Assembly (NCBI GenBank): GCA_914767715.1
Contig: OU612068.1
Location: 30,068,001 to 30,132,000 of the forward strand
Reading direction: 5' to 3'
Length of the DNA stretch: 64,000 nt
DNA from: Membranipora membranacea
Taxonomy: Eukaryota > Bryozoa > Gymnolaemata > Cheilostomatida > Membraniporidae
Shown here one piece after another: positions 52,701 through 64,000 of the stretch. The translations under genes and the position numbers were made by a program. The notes beneath the pieces were generated by a model that saw only the letters and a list, made by a program, of their open reading frames with translations, ran no database searches and was not told the origin of the DNA. How positions within the stretch are numbered: the stretch's first letter is position 1; each line of letters starts with the position of its first letter.

Positions 52701-52732
52701 TGATAAAAGAACACTTACTTTGATTCCGCCAT
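37732..52732 (-). CDS. AGTPBP1: Cytosolic carboxypeptidase 1 (AGTPBP1/Nna1), 27 coding exons
   Basis: CCP1 is an M14 zinc carboxypeptidase that removes glutamates from polyglutamylated tubulin and other proteins. Minus-strand coding exons: 52719-52732, 50447-50607, 49472-49539, 48896-48962, 48264-48407, 47900-48037, 47607-47738, 47142-47288, 46669-46893, 45808-45932, 45564-45584, 44784-44882, 44355-44585, 44136-44237, 43653-43778, 43162-43358, 42801-43029, 42354-42510, 42063-42175, 41612-41731, 41015-41168, 40625-40805, 40303-40451, 39792-39910, 39212-39388, 38741-38880, 37732-37867. All phases agree; the product is 1223 aa (human about 1226 from memory). The N-terminal half is the armadillo-like region ([42 protein letters not shown]). 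The N-domain has [22 protein letters not shown] and [10 protein letters not shown]. The catalytic part has zinc ligands in RVHPGES (near residue 935) and YCDYHGH (near 1031), [13 protein letters not shown], and the catalytic Glu in [16 protein letters not shown] (near 1096). The tail is very acidic. Exon 11 is a 21-nt microexon (DFGEYDY), and exon 1 codes only MAES plus two bases. Confidence 0.97.
37979..38033. repeat. Perfect 25-bp inverted repeat (hairpin)
   Basis: Left arm 37979-38003 (starts GTTGATACAAAGCTACATG) pairs without mismatch with 38009-38033 around the 5-nt loop GACTC, in the last CCP1 intron. It is transcribed as part of the CCP1 pre-mRNA. Perfect pairing suggests a recent origin or selection. 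Confidence 0.92.
46859..47010. repeat. 76-bp tandem duplication across the exon 9 acceptor of CCP1
   Basis: The segment holding the acceptor and first codons of exon 9 (plus-strand text AGCATC..ACAGCCTG..CGTCC at 46865) recurs 76 bp to the right at 46941, including AATAACAACAACATGA. The copies differ at a handful of bases. The upstream copy (in transcript order) has an intact AG and codons for [11 protein letters not shown], but reading on meets a stop before the true exon, so only the inner acceptor gives full-length protein. Confidence 0.85.
48646..48742 (+). repeat. 12-bp minisatellite (TGTGTTGGTGC type)
   Basis: About eight near-perfect copies of GTGTTGGTGCT in a CCP1 intron. The open frames on both strands (for example Thr/Gln/His repeats) are by-products of the repeat. 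Confidence 0.9.
49148..49365 (+). repeat. 12-bp minisatellite, about 18 apparently perfect copies
   Basis: ATAGGAATATCT repeated without visible change in the intron between CCP1 exons 3 and 4. Because 12 is a multiple of three and the unit has few stop codons, it leaves open frames on both strands (Tyr-Arg-Asn-Ile, Ile-Gly-Ile-Ser, Asp-Ile-Pro-Ile and others). None is a gene. Confidence 0.95.
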
Positions 52733-55290
52733 TGCTTCTGAGGACAATTTGGACAATTGAATGACAGAATGTTTACAAACAACTTCTCATCATCAGCTCT
52801 CTAGAATTATATTATTAAAATAAATGTAATGGAAATAATCTGCACATGAAATAATGTCATAATATGCTAGTGTAGATTTACTTTTCTGGTAAGAAACTGC
52901 TCAATCAGAAACCAAGCTGTATTGAAACTTATTAACTTCAGGATATCAACTGCAAAACAGAACAGTATGCAAAAAAGAAAGATGTCAAACACAGTGATGG
53001 TGATTCCAGTCAACTTTGAGCACAATCATGATTGAACAACGGAACTACATGGAGGTAATAATTCTGTGTAGGCATTCTATATCGGCCTGGACCAATCTAG
53101 AGGTTGGTATATAATAGGATATAGACAGTTTTTATAAATGACTATGCTAAATGCTACATATTTTTTTGCAATACCCCCATGGTTTATATCGAACAGGTCT
53201 ATTTAAGCGCAGTACACTTCCCATTTAGCATGTAAGTAAAACCACCAGGTAAGCTATATGACAAAGCTGATGATTTTTATGAATCCTAGCTCTACTCCTC
53301 TTCTGGGGGGCTTTCAATTAAAAACCTCCTGAATTGCTCTCTGATTGTTAATTGCAAAGATGGACAAGACCTGCAATGGATCTGGTTTCTAAGTCGCTCA
53401 CTCCTTGATGGAACTTTATTTATTCGCGAAACATTTTGCTCAATTCATTGACATGCGAATTTCCAGTGAGTATTCAAAGTGAAGTAACTGTGGGGCTATG
53501 AACTAAACACCACTTTCATCCTGATTGTAATAGCCAATACTTTGTCCAGCACACTAGCAGTAGAGAAGCAGGCATTTGGGGGGGGGGGGGGAGAGAAGTG
53601 CTATCAAGGAATCTTGATGTAGAATAAAAAAATTAAATGTTAAATAAACATAGGCCTACAACAGGTGACAGTTACAATAGCAGCAGTTAGGATGATAAAT
53701 AAGATCAAAGTAACAGACATCCCACCAGTTCATCAGCCCTCATCGTAGGGATGATGTGGGATCTGCTGAGACAGAGAAGAGAGGACTAGGAATGTTCAGG
53801 GCCATGCACTTTGGCTTTGACGAAGGCTTATACTCAGACCAGCTTATACTCAGACCAGATGGCAAAACCAGCAACAAATGATTCTGCATTGTCATACAAA
53901 AGCCCCTCAAAAGAGCTACTTCATCAGCAATGCAGAGCTATTGAACTTATCCCACCCTGTAGAACCTTCCTTAATAGTCCCCAGGCTATGGCAGATATGG
54001 TGAAGATGGACCTATGTAGGCCTATGATGACGCTGATGAAACTCAAATAAATATTGATGGGCACAATATAATTATAATGATAATAATAAGACATCTTTCT
54101 TCTACTATTCTATAACATACTGCATAATTATATTAAAACGCACACACATTTATATACAACACACACATATATATATACATACATATATATATATATACTT
54201 AGTACTATTATATAATAATAAGATCACCATAGGATTTACTGGAAACTCCTTCATTGGATCACCATGGGCCACTTGCATGGTCCCCTGGAACTTACATGCC
54301 TTAACTTAAGTTCCAATGTTCAGTATCAACCACAGTGGTCGATACTGGACAATGGACATTGATTGGCAAAGTAGAGGCATGTGGGAAGTCCCAGGGGCAC
54401 ATGGCCCCTTGGTCCTGGACCAGTTTGACTTGCATGCCCTTATTTAGCCAACAAGGCCTATAATATATATGTATGTTGAGAATAATATAAATATTATATC
54501 AAAATGTAAATAAAACACACACACACACACTGTGACTGTGACACACAGGAATTAATATTTCTCAACAACAACAACAATCCCACCACAATACCTGCACAGC
54601 CAACTAAATTGGTGAAAAACTGGAGTAATATCTTAGCTCAAGTTAAAAGTAGATAGATATACAAGCTAGTGCGGATCAGGCTAGAGGAAGGATGAAGCTG
54701 TGAAATTAATCAAGATATATATAAATATGAACTAATATTTGCTATGGTTTGGCAGTGCTGCCCTTTATTTTCATCCTACCCTGGTAACTGGTATGATTGA
54801 TAAATCGACCCACAATACAATATTTAACTATAAGGTGTATGGAACGGTCCTAAAACCCCTACAATTTCTCCATTTATGACTTTTCTAAAAAGGAAAGTCA
54901 GCCCAAAACCCTTTGATATTTTCGGTAAGGGCGTTCATTACTTGTTGTTAGTTCCCAGCCTATTAGCTTTTGCTTATAGAGAGAGGGAAACTCCTGAAAA
55001 GTATACTCCCCTTTTTTCGAAGGAGGCATGAACTAGCCAATGTGATGGCTCAGAGCCAACCCCTAGGCATGAGCTATTCTAACATATACTATGGTGTAAC
55101 TTTACACAATGACTTACTAGAAACTTTGCCTCTCATGAGAGCCTGATGCCTTCAGCGCAAATATGAAGCCCATTGATGGAGCTAGCTGATTTGCTCCACA
55201 AATAACATTAACAGCTAACAGGTTAGCTGTGCCTATTCCCGATTCCCATAACATGGTTCATAGCTAGGACAAGGTTTTTCCCTCCTCTCT
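52733..55290. other. Upstream region of CCP1, no gene recognised
   Basis: Should contain the CCP1 promoter close to 52733. Contents seen: a run of 14 G at 53578-53591, TA/CA microsatellites at 54130-54200 and 54516-54532, and the foldback at 54278-54415. The open frames at 53811-54050 and 52438-52764 have no recognisable content. Confidence 0.5.
54278..54415. repeat. Foldback repeat upstream of CCP1
   Basis: Imperfect inverted repeat with arms of about 60 bp: GGGCCACTTGCATGGTCCCC, ACATGCC and AGTATC on the left pair with complements on the right, around a spacer of about 12 nt near 54340. Probably a short inverted-repeat transposon. Confidence 0.7.
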
Positions 55291-56920
55291 GTGATGGCTC
55301 TCATATGTCAACAATTTTCAGCTACTTATGTATTGATTCGTAAGGATAGGGGTTTGACTTCACGTTGTGGCGGATTAGCTGTTTATGTTAAACAAAACAT
55401 AATATTTTAACAAGTCGATTTGGCTTCATGTGGCGGGACAAGTCCAGATTTTGTTTGGTCCTTGTTTACAATCCACATTGTGTTGCAGACACCGATGTTT
55501 CCTGTAAAAGCTCACAATCGATAAAAATAAAAGCCAACTGTAATTAAAGGCAATTTTACCAATGACTGGTCCTGTAAGTAATTCACAAGTTAGAGAAAAT
55601 CTTGCAACCCTGTGAGACTTCATCAATATCATGAGCTCACTAAAAAGTATACTAGATGTTTTAAAATTTCAAATACTTCAATTGACTTACTTTTTGCAAA
55701 TGTTCAAAATTTAGTACCTGCTTGCAAGGTTATAAAAAATGACATTAGAGACCAGTTTGCCATTCAAATGAAAGTTTATCTAAGACTGGCTTTTCTTACG
55801 TCACAAAACGAGATTTCAAAAACTTTGGTGAGCTAGAGTATTTTAGTAGTGCTAGATTTTAATATTGTAGATAATGTTCATTGTATTTGCAAAGCAGCAG
55901 AAACTTTAGAATCATAAAAATAATCACTGGTGGAACAGTTTGCACCATTTAAAACCCTACAGAAACCAATCAGAATAACAATCACATGATATAAATTTCG
56001 TAAGTTGCATCCTGACAATTTCAATTTTGGGCCTGCTAAGTGGGCATATTGTGAATTGTGAAAAGTGAATGGAACCACAGATCAACACGATACAATTACA
56101 ATTAAAAGTAAACGATCACTTGGCTGAAAGAGAGGAGTACTCTATTCAATTCCATAACAAAGAAACGAATGAAAGTGATGGAGATTAGTCAAAGCAGGGA
56201 GCATTCTCCCTGGTCAAAGTGAACCAAGTTGCCATCAATCAGCCAGCTAATGAAATTTATGTAATGCGGTTTCAATAGTTTGATAAAAATTATACTGCCT
56301 GGTTGGATTGTAGTTTGATATTTAACAAAGCGCCAAATGTAGTATAAGATGCCAAAGAAACGAGCAATGAGGGCAGTATTAATTAATGATAAAACATTTG
56401 ATCACCGGCAGAAACTCAAAAATGTAAAAATTGTCAAGGCAATAATGTCATTCAAGAAATTGAATCTGAAAATTGCACCACTTCTGAAAGCCCAGTGATC
56501 GCTGAATAGCAGAATAAGTATTTGTCTAGTATTTTTGCAAATCTCAATGAAGGGGATAAAATATTGTCCAAACAAAGGTGCCCAGGCTTTGAATATTGAA
56601 AAAAATGTCTGCTCATTAAAATGCCGTCGATTGAAACACATTATTAATGTTAGCCTAAATGTCATGACTTTCCGGATATGTGGAAAAGTGGCAAGAAAAG
56701 TTTGCAAAATTATTATAGACCAATTTCGCTCTTGCCAATAATAAGTAAAGTCCTGGAAAAGACTATAAATTTACCAAATTCGCGATTACCTTGAAATAAT
56801 AATGATCTATAAGCCTCTCCCCAAATGGATATCAAAAAGGGTACATCTACTGATCAGATATTAACTCAACTGGTCAAGATTGAAGATTTGTCAATGTTTC
56901 TGCTCTTGATATTCGTAATT
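55290..56920 (+). mobile_element. Heavily decayed non-LTR retrotransposon (endonuclease and RT remnants)
   Basis: At about 55335-55395, VLIRKDRGLTSRCGGLAVYV resembles the C-terminal part of an endonuclease/exonuclease/phosphatase domain of jockey/CR1-type elements. At about 56670-56745, WKSGKK followed by NYYRPISLLPIISKVLEKT (with a frame change) is the RT entry motif YRPISLL..SKVLEK, and KGTSTDQILTQLVKI at 56838 on matches the following block (GFRKGxST). Many stops and frameshifts are present, so it is a dead copy. Borders are approximate. Confidence 0.7.
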
Positions 56921-56924
56921 CCTT

Positions 56925-57170
56925 CGAGCCCTGGGAAGCTGGGTGCGCCAGAAGGGCCCCAGCCTTTCGGGGGTGCCCGGTTTCGAGCCCTGGGAAGCTG
57001 GGTGCGCCAGAATGAACTTGCCCTGCTACATTTTAATCCCCGGTTTTGAGCCCTGGAACTTGCTCTGCTACATTTTAATCCCCGGTTTCGAGCCCCGGAA
57101 CTTGCCCTGCTACATTTCTTTCCCCGGTTTCGACTCCCGGAACTTGCCCTGCTACATTTCCTCCCCCACA
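56925..57170 (+). repeat. Tandem repeat of CGAGCCCTGGGAAGCTGG / CCCCGGTTTCGAGCCC type units
   Basis: Five or so diverged units of about 40-60 bp sharing CCCGGTTTCGAGCCC, followed by variants of GGAACTTGCCCTGCTACATT. This is the most GC-rich stretch nearby and runs directly into the decamer array. Confidence 0.8.
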
Positions 57171-57765
57171 GCAAGTGGAAGCAAGTGGAAGTAAGTGGAA
57201 GCAAGTGAAGGTAAGTGGAAGTAAGTGTCGGCAAGTGAAGGTAAGTGAGGGCAAGTAGAAGTAAGTGGAAGTAAATGGAGGTAAGTGAGGGTAAGTGGGA
57301 AGTGAAGGTAAGTAGGCCAAGTTGGAGTAAGTGGAAATAAGTGAGTGCAAGTGAAAGTAAGTGGAAGTAAATGAAGGTAAGTGAGGGCAAGCGGAAGTAA
57401 GTGGAGGCAAGTGAAGGTTAGTGGGAGTATGTGAGGGCAAGTGGAAGTAAATGGAGGTAAGTGAAGGCAAGTTGAAGTAAGTAATTAGTAAGTAGTAATT
57501 GAGACCAAGTGGAAGGAAGTGAGGGCATGTGGAAGAAGGTGAAGGTGATTGACAGTAAGTGAAGGCATTTGGAATCTAGTAGAAGTTAGAGAAGGCAAGT
57601 GGAAGAAAGTGAAGGCAAAAGGAAGTAAGCGTAGGAAAATGGAAGTAAGCGATGACAAGTGGATGTGTATGTCAACCAAGTGGGAGTAAGTGCAGGAGAG
57701 CGGAAATAAGTAAAGGCAAGTGGAAGTTAGCAAATACAGATGGAAGTAAGGTGAAGGAAATAGTT
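57171..57765 (+). repeat. Degenerate decamer minisatellite (GTAAGTGGAA/GCAAGTGAAG)
   Basis: Nearly 600 bp of 10-bp units alternating GTAAGTGGAA, GCAAGTGAAG and relatives, decaying to the right. On the minus strand it yields Leu/Pro/Ser/Thr-rich open frames (for example 56866-57470) that are purely repeat-derived. More than a dozen units contain GTAAGT. Confidence 0.92.
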
Positions 57766-59449
57766 ACCAGAGTGGAGCAAGTTTTTGTATCGACAGTTTC
57801 CATAGACACAAGACCGGCTGGTAGAGATAATTGTGAGTGAAGATAAATTGCGGTACAGAGAAAAGACTGGCAGAATTGTGTGATAATCAATGAAAAGTTT
57901 TGTCACAGGAGTTTTGATTGTATAATAATAAATGATTTAAAGATTTTTGGTTACTATTGGACAACATTGTTTAATTAGAACTTCTGATTGAGCTTCATTA
58001 TCAATTGAACTATTTTTTAATGTAGTTTGATTAAACTAAATTTTTTGCACTAATATTATACTTCCTCTGTGCGGCATGCAATGTTGTAAAATATTACACA
58101 ACAATATCATACAGACCCAAAATTAGTAAAATTGAGTCAGCGCAAAAACAAAGTATGCCAAACATTGTACGATCAAGGTGCCACTTATGGCCTCGTTTAT
58201 TTATCATTGTATCAAAAATATTTAGCTAGAATATTGGCAAAATGCCTGTGTTCAATAAAGACAAGCTTATTTTGCGATTTTGTTTCTATTCATTAACGTA
58301 TATAACATATACAATCCAATTCCATTATCGGTGAAAGAATAAATCTACCTTGAGTTGCTGACAGTTGGGCAGTTGCTCTCAGCTTTGATAATTAAAGTTA
58401 TGGTTTCTCATTTGCTGGCGTTGACTCCAACACTACGGTCCATTTTTGTAGTTTGTTGAAGGTCAAATAATGGCTACAAATTGAAGGAGATTCAAATCAA
58501 TTGCAGGAAAATTGTCACCCTTACTGCCTGTTGAGACGGAATCATGCTAATAGATTAATTCAGTTTTCGTTCTTTACAAAACCTGGCAAGATCTTTACAA
58601 GACAGAGCCTCGTATTGTCACTATGATACCACAATCTACCAGTGACTGACCGATTGCACTCTATCATATCATTCAGGAAATGAGATATCAAATAAGTTAT
58701 ATCGATATTTTGTTTTGTGTCATTTTATCTTGTGCTTCGTTATATATAACATCATTTGAACTTACATTTTGACAGTAACAGATGGTGCTGTATATTGTAA
58801 TACTAAATATTTTAATGCTCATCCAGAAGAAGTTATCTGCAGCATTTCACCTGCAATAATAAAAGAATGGTGGTGAGAACATGAAGATACACTCATCCCA
58901 TAACAACAGGGAGTCTGTCTCATCTTCAATGATCAAAAGAAAATTTCTCTCTTAGAAGCATGGACTTCCATCACAGGTCATCATAACGCATTAAGCAAAG
59001 GCCCAACAACCGCACAATGTATCAGATTCAGATTATTCCTACAGCTCTATAACACCTGGATATGTGGTCATTAAATGGCTGACAACCAGAATGAAATTCT
59101 GGAAGGCAACACATTTATACTCTGTCTTCTGCCAGTTAATAAATAAGGCTGATCAGTCTGCATAAAGTCATAAGCAAACTACATGCGTTTGAACGGATTT
59201 GTATCACAGTACAAAGCGAGCTGAAGTTCCTTCCAGATTTTGATGACGCAGTCTGTTCATACAGCACAAACCTAATAAACTGAAATGCTATTCCACCTTG
59301 ACTAAAATAAGGAGGCCAGAACACTAAGTAATGAGATTAAACTTATAGTAGGCTCAAAGATATACCACTAGTTTACACAACTAATAATAATAATACTAGG
59401 TTTCCGAGTCGTTAGTGTCACTTTTCAACCACTGACAGCATTAAAACTT
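57766..59449. other. No gene or clear element recognised
   Basis: AT-rich sequence with many stops in all frames. I see no conserved motif. The right part (from about 59400) leads into the duplicated block. Confidence 0.5.
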
Positions 59450-62400
59450 TAAACGTACTTGTTGGTACAGAGCTTATCACAAATCAGTCTTTATTGGTAT
59501 GGACTGGATCAACCTAAAACAAAATTTTCAATAAAAATTACAACAACACTATATCAGGGTACTTGATCCACCCTAGACTCCTATTATATCTGGATTCTGT
59601 GGCGACAGAAAATCGACTGGAATATGTGAACGCTTCATGTTTTTTGCAAATTTTCTTTACAAAGTATTTCATATTCAAATGAAAACTGACATCGTGAATA
59701 GTTTGAACAAAGATTTTTATGTGTCTAAAATCACTATGATAGTTGAAAGGTGTTCCAATAAACTCACTGTATTTGTGTTGCCTCAGCGAAATAGTAGTCT
59801 GTCGCATTTGATACTCAATTTCCTTCACAATGGACTCCCTTCTCCCCTCTTATATGGTGTGTCCTGGTTCTTAGAGTGTCACCGATATAATACTGCTACT
59901 GCCACAGTCGTCGTTGCTCATGGTGTATAATATCAGTAGACAGCTATACAAGCCATACTAATACCATAATTTATCCGGCTGTCAACAGCAGTACAATGTA
60001 TCCGAAATCTACAAAAGTTGTTTTAAAATTATTCAATAGCAGAATTAAGAATTGAAACTGCAACAGGTGGTGAGGGAACAAATAGTGGGCGGTGAGAGTT
60101 CTTAAACTATGTGAAATTCAAAACATTGGCGGTCTACCTAAAAGGGTCTAAAAAATTATTATGATTAAAAGATAGATGCACAGTACTTTTCAACTTACCA
60201 AATAGCCAGCTGTTATATATCCCATTGAGGTCTCACCCGCATAGCTCAAGGAGAGTGTCATAAAATAACTGCAGAGAACAGATGGAGAAGTCAAGGGTTG
60301 ATATGCAGGGATCTTCAGCAAGTAGATTTGTATCAATTTCGGAGTAACATCATGAATCTGGCGTATTTTTCTGTTTGTAGTAAATACACGGATTGATATG
60401 TTGGTACGGTACACTTTATCTTGAAATAGAGCCATGACTGCTGCCGACTAGTTCAATCTAAAACATATCATTGACAGTGAAGTTTAAAATACATCAGATC
60501 AAGCTGCAGAATTAAGGATGGGAATCACATTGTAGTATTTGTATTTGTCTAGGTAGTCGAGGTAGGCAATGAGAAAATTATTCTTTCTAGAACATTAGGA
60601 GCTGAAGCTTTGTGTGCAAAGCTACCTATACTGCTATGTTACTTACAAAATTTTGTTAAAGAATATTTTGTGAGGAACTAATTGTCAAGTTGCTCCTTGG
60701 CAGTGCCTGATTCATTCAGAATTTTTCTCCACATCATAATAACTAGTTACCAATAACTTCTTCACAGCAGACTTTAGCGTCTATGGTGTTTCTGATTTTG
60801 GCTACAATATGCCATGATATGACATATAATTCGAGACATAAGGTGTTATGGATAAACAAAATTATTTCAAATAATGAAACAGGTACAAGGAATACCTTTT
60901 ACGGCAAAAAACAGGGGACCCTCATCTCAAGCAGTGAATAAAGTTGTTTGACGCTCTGAGTAGATTAATTGATATCAGCGCTCCGATCGTAAGAATCTGT
61001 AAGAAATCCTACCATGTAGATTCTTTTCTTTCACGGTTCCGTAATTTTGTCCGTCTCATAATGGACTCGCACTAGGAGGTAAATATATATGTTACCAGCG
61101 CCAACGATGTATAATATCAGTAGACAGCTATACAAGCCATGCAAAACCAGAGGTATGATCTATCTGGCTGTCAACAGCAGTACAATGTATCCGAGATCTA
61201 CAAAATGAGTTCTAAAATTATTCCAAAAAAGCAGAACTATGAGTTGAAACTACAATGGCTGGTGAGCACTAAACAGCTGGAGGTGAAAGCCCATAAACCA
61301 TGTGAAATTCAAAACGTTAGCGTTCTTATGTGTTATTAAAATAAAAAGCTACATGTGCAATACTTTTCAACCTTGAAAATTGCAAGCTCTTATACATCCA
61401 AAATATGAGGTCTTACCTGCATCGCTTACTGAGAGTGTTATAAATCCATGCAGAGATAAGAAGAAGTAAAGTGTTGATTGAAGGGATTTTTAGCTATTCG
61501 TATCGGTTTGACGTAATATCATGAATCTGGCGTCTTTTTCTGATCATGTTTGTATCAGAATACTCATATAATATACAGATGACGGCTATCTCTTGTGATA
61601 ATCCTACAAAAGTTAATTGGAATGAGGTTATGAGAAACTGCAAACAATTGGACATCTTGCTGGTAATAACATAATTATTTCTGAGTATAACACTGTCTCA
61701 TTTTCATTAAAAAAAACTGGAAATTCCCTGAAAATTGAATTACCTAACCGCCGTTTTATAATAAACTTAAATGTAATGAATTACATATATTATACGAGTG
61801 CTTGAACAAGGAGTTCTCCTTGCTTTGGAGAGATGCAAGTGGGATTGATTTTAATGATTTATTTGAGTAACATCAAAACATTCACACCATTAGAGAAATG
61901 ATGAAATGATAGAACAAAAAGTGAATATCGTACCCAGTTCAAACTGACTAAACTGCAACAATTTTTACAGGTCAGATGATAAGTCATCGAGAAAAGTACA
62001 CAACTCTCACCTTGTCATATCTTGTCATGTCTTTGTGTTATCAGTATCAATATTAGATTCATTAGGCTGTCTCTGTACCCGAGATACCAGGAGTCTTATA
62101 GGTAGGACTGCGAGGTGCCCTGTTTTTGGCGTGATGGCCTTTAAAACTTTATATTATGTACTTGCTGATACAGAGCTCATCACAATTCAAACTAAAACAT
62201 AACGTTGGATAAAAATTACAATAACAACAATATATCAGGGTACCTTATCCACCCTAGTATCCTAATATATCCGGATTCTGTGATGACAGAAAATCGGATG
62301 GAATTTGTGAGCATTTCATGTTTTTTGCAAATTTTCTTAACAAAATATTTCATATTCAAAGAAAACTGACATCGCACAATAGTTTTAATGAAGTTTTTTA

Positions 62401-64000
62401 CAAGTCTAAACTTATTATGACAGTTAAAAGGTGATGCGATCAACTTCCCTCAGCAAAATAGTAGTCTGTAGCTTTTGATACTCATTTAGACTGCCTTCTC
62501 CCTTATTATATGGTGTGTCCTGGTTCTGTGTCCTGTGTCCTGGTTCTGTGTCCTGGTTCTGTGTCCTGTGTCCTGGTTCTGTGTCCTGGTTCTGTGTCCT
62601 GGTTCTGTGTCCTGTGTCCTGGTTCTGTGTCCTGTGTCCTGGTTCTGTGTCCTGGTTCTCAGAGTGTCACTGATATATTACTGATACTGTCACAGTCGTC
62701 GTTGCTCATGGTGTATATTTTCAGTAGACAGCTATACAAGCCGTACAAAGCCTGAGGAATAATATATCCGGCTGTTAACAGCAGCATACAATGTATCAGA
62801 AATCTACAAAATAAGTTTCAAAATTCAATGATAGCCGAATTAAAAGTTTAAACTACAGCTGCTGGTGAGGGAACAAACAGCTGGAGGTAAAAGCCCATAA
62901 ACTATGTGAAATTCAAAATGTTGGCGGTCTGCTAATAAAGGTCTAATAAATTATCATGATAATAAGTTACATATACAGGTATTCGTTTCAACTTGGCGAA
63001 TAGCCAGCTCTTATCTATCCCATTGAAATGGATGGAAAAGTCAAGTGTTGATATGACGGAATTTTGAGCCAGTTCTATTGGTTTAGGCGTAATATCATGA
63101 ATCCAGCGTCTTTCCTGATCATGTTAACACTGTTAATTGCATCAAAATACTCCTATGTAGATGATGGCTACCTATTGTGAAAATCCTAGTAAATTGAATT
63201 GGAATGAGGTTATGAGAAATTGCAAACAGTTGGACATCTCGCTGGAAATAACACATTTCATTTTATTGGCAAGAACTAGACATTCCCTGAAATTTGAATA
63301 AGCCGCTCACATAAGCGTTACTTTTTTTTGTAGAGTTAGAGAAGAATTGTACATATCAGCCGCTCACATCAGTGGACACTAACAGAAATTCTCATCCACC
63401 TATGCACCATTTTATAATAAACTTAATTGTGATGATTAATGATATTATACTGGTGCTATGAACAACTTGCTATGAAGAGGTGTATCGAGGGAATGATTTT
63501 AGTGAGTGAGTGAGTTACATCTAAACATTCATGCCATAAGAGAAATGTTAGAACAAGCTTTACTATTTATTGTTCACAATTAGTGATAATTATTACAGCC
63601 AGTTCATAGGCCAAAAAGACTGGATATTTTAAAGAAATTTGGAATTCATAAGTTAATTCATTCCTTGGAGAAGAATTTCTGCATAACATTTAGCATAATA
63701 ATGACAAACTAGCTAAATCGCATTTATTTTCACGAGTCAGATCGCAAGTCACTGAGAGGAGACAACTCTCACCTTGTCATATTGGTAGCTGTCTTTTTGA
63801 TATAAGTGTCAATATAAGGTTCATGAGGCGGTCTCTGTACCCGACATACCAGGAGTCTTAGTTAGGACAGCTAGGTGGTTACTCAGGCAATATTGCCCTG
63901 TTTTTGGCGTGATGACCTTTAATACTTTAAGCGTACTTGTTGGAACTGAGCTTATCACAATCTCTATTTTTATGGACTGGATTGATCTAAAAAATAACAT
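59450..64000. repeat. Diverged tandem duplication running off the right edge
   Basis: Block GTAGACAGCTATACAAGCC occurs at about 59935, 61118 and 62724, followed each time by related text (CTGTCAACAGCAG, ATCATGAATCTGGCG). The block with ATGTTTTTTGCAAATTTTCTT occurs at about 59637 and 62317. CTCTGTACCCGA occurs at 62071 and 63833, and GTACTTGTTGG near 59455 recurs near 63935. This is two to three copies of a unit of roughly 1.8 kb, with parts missing from individual copies. A minus-strand frame (about 59540-59790 and 62220-62430) gives similar peptides in two copies, but a one-base indel shifts frame between them, so coding function is doubtful. Confidence 0.75.
62513..62660 (+). repeat. 6/12/18-bp minisatellite (TGTCCTGGTTC type)
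   Basis: Mixed tandem units of TGTGTCC and TGGTTC inside the second copy of the large duplication; the first copy (near 59858) has only a single GTGTCCTGGTTC, so the expansion is later than the duplication. Confidence 0.9.

Noticed and set aside
56866-57470. Long minus-strand open frames rich in Leu, Pro, Ser, Thr and His
   Set aside because: They are the complement of the decamer minisatellite; the peptide simply repeats its period and has no start context or splice logic.

Overview
This is animal nuclear DNA. It is AT-rich and intron-rich, with GT-AG introns, TATA/CA microsatellites and interspersed repeats; I see no operons, ribosome-binding sites or CRISPR. By joining conserved exons across splice sites I could read five complete protein genes and the 5' part of a sixth, all with clear metazoan orthologues: Groucho/TLE corepressor, SMG5, a GFOD-type oxidoreductase, a KLF zinc-finger factor, MPC2 and the cytosolic carboxypeptidase CCP1/AGTPBP1. 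Presence of Groucho and KLF makes it an animal. The Groucho Q domain is unusually divergent for a bilaterian or cnidarian, so an early-branching marine animal such as a sponge is my best guess, but the window does not prove this. All protein comparisons are from memory, not from a search.

Layout. 1-4.3 kb: first four coding exons of Groucho (minus strand), continuing off the left edge. 5.7-29.6 kb: SMG5 (minus, 23 coding exons). Its large introns carry most of the repeats: a 2.7-kb composite tandem repeat with Helitron-like 3' ends (13.0-15.7 kb), a degenerate non-LTR retroelement with a nested inverted-repeat element (25.2-26.6 kb), a large inverted repeat (20.1-20.5 kb), a foldback (8.9-9.4 kb) and a minisatellite (18.8-19.2 kb). 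30.5-31.95 kb: GFOD (plus, two coding exons), head-to-head with SMG5. 33.25-35.0 kb: KLF (minus), tail-to-tail with GFOD. 36.0-36.8 kb: MPC2 (plus), head-to-head with KLF. 37.7-52.7 kb: CCP1 (minus, 27 coding exons), tail-to-tail with MPC2. 52.7-64 kb: no gene recognised; it holds a decayed non-LTR element, a decamer minisatellite rich in GTAAGT, and a diverged tandem duplication running off the right edge.

The genes do not form a pathway. They cover transcriptional repression (Groucho), DNA-binding regulation (KLF), nonsense-mediated decay (SMG5), mitochondrial pyruvate import (MPC2), tubulin deglutamylation (CCP1) and an uncharacterised oxidoreductase fold (GFOD). From SMG5 rightward the orientation alternates (-,+,-,+,-), giving two head-to-head intervals of about 0.9-1.0 kb and two tail-to-tail intervals of about 0.9-1.3 kb. 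Exon borders were set by matching GT-AG sites with reading phase and homology; every join in the five complete genes keeps frame.
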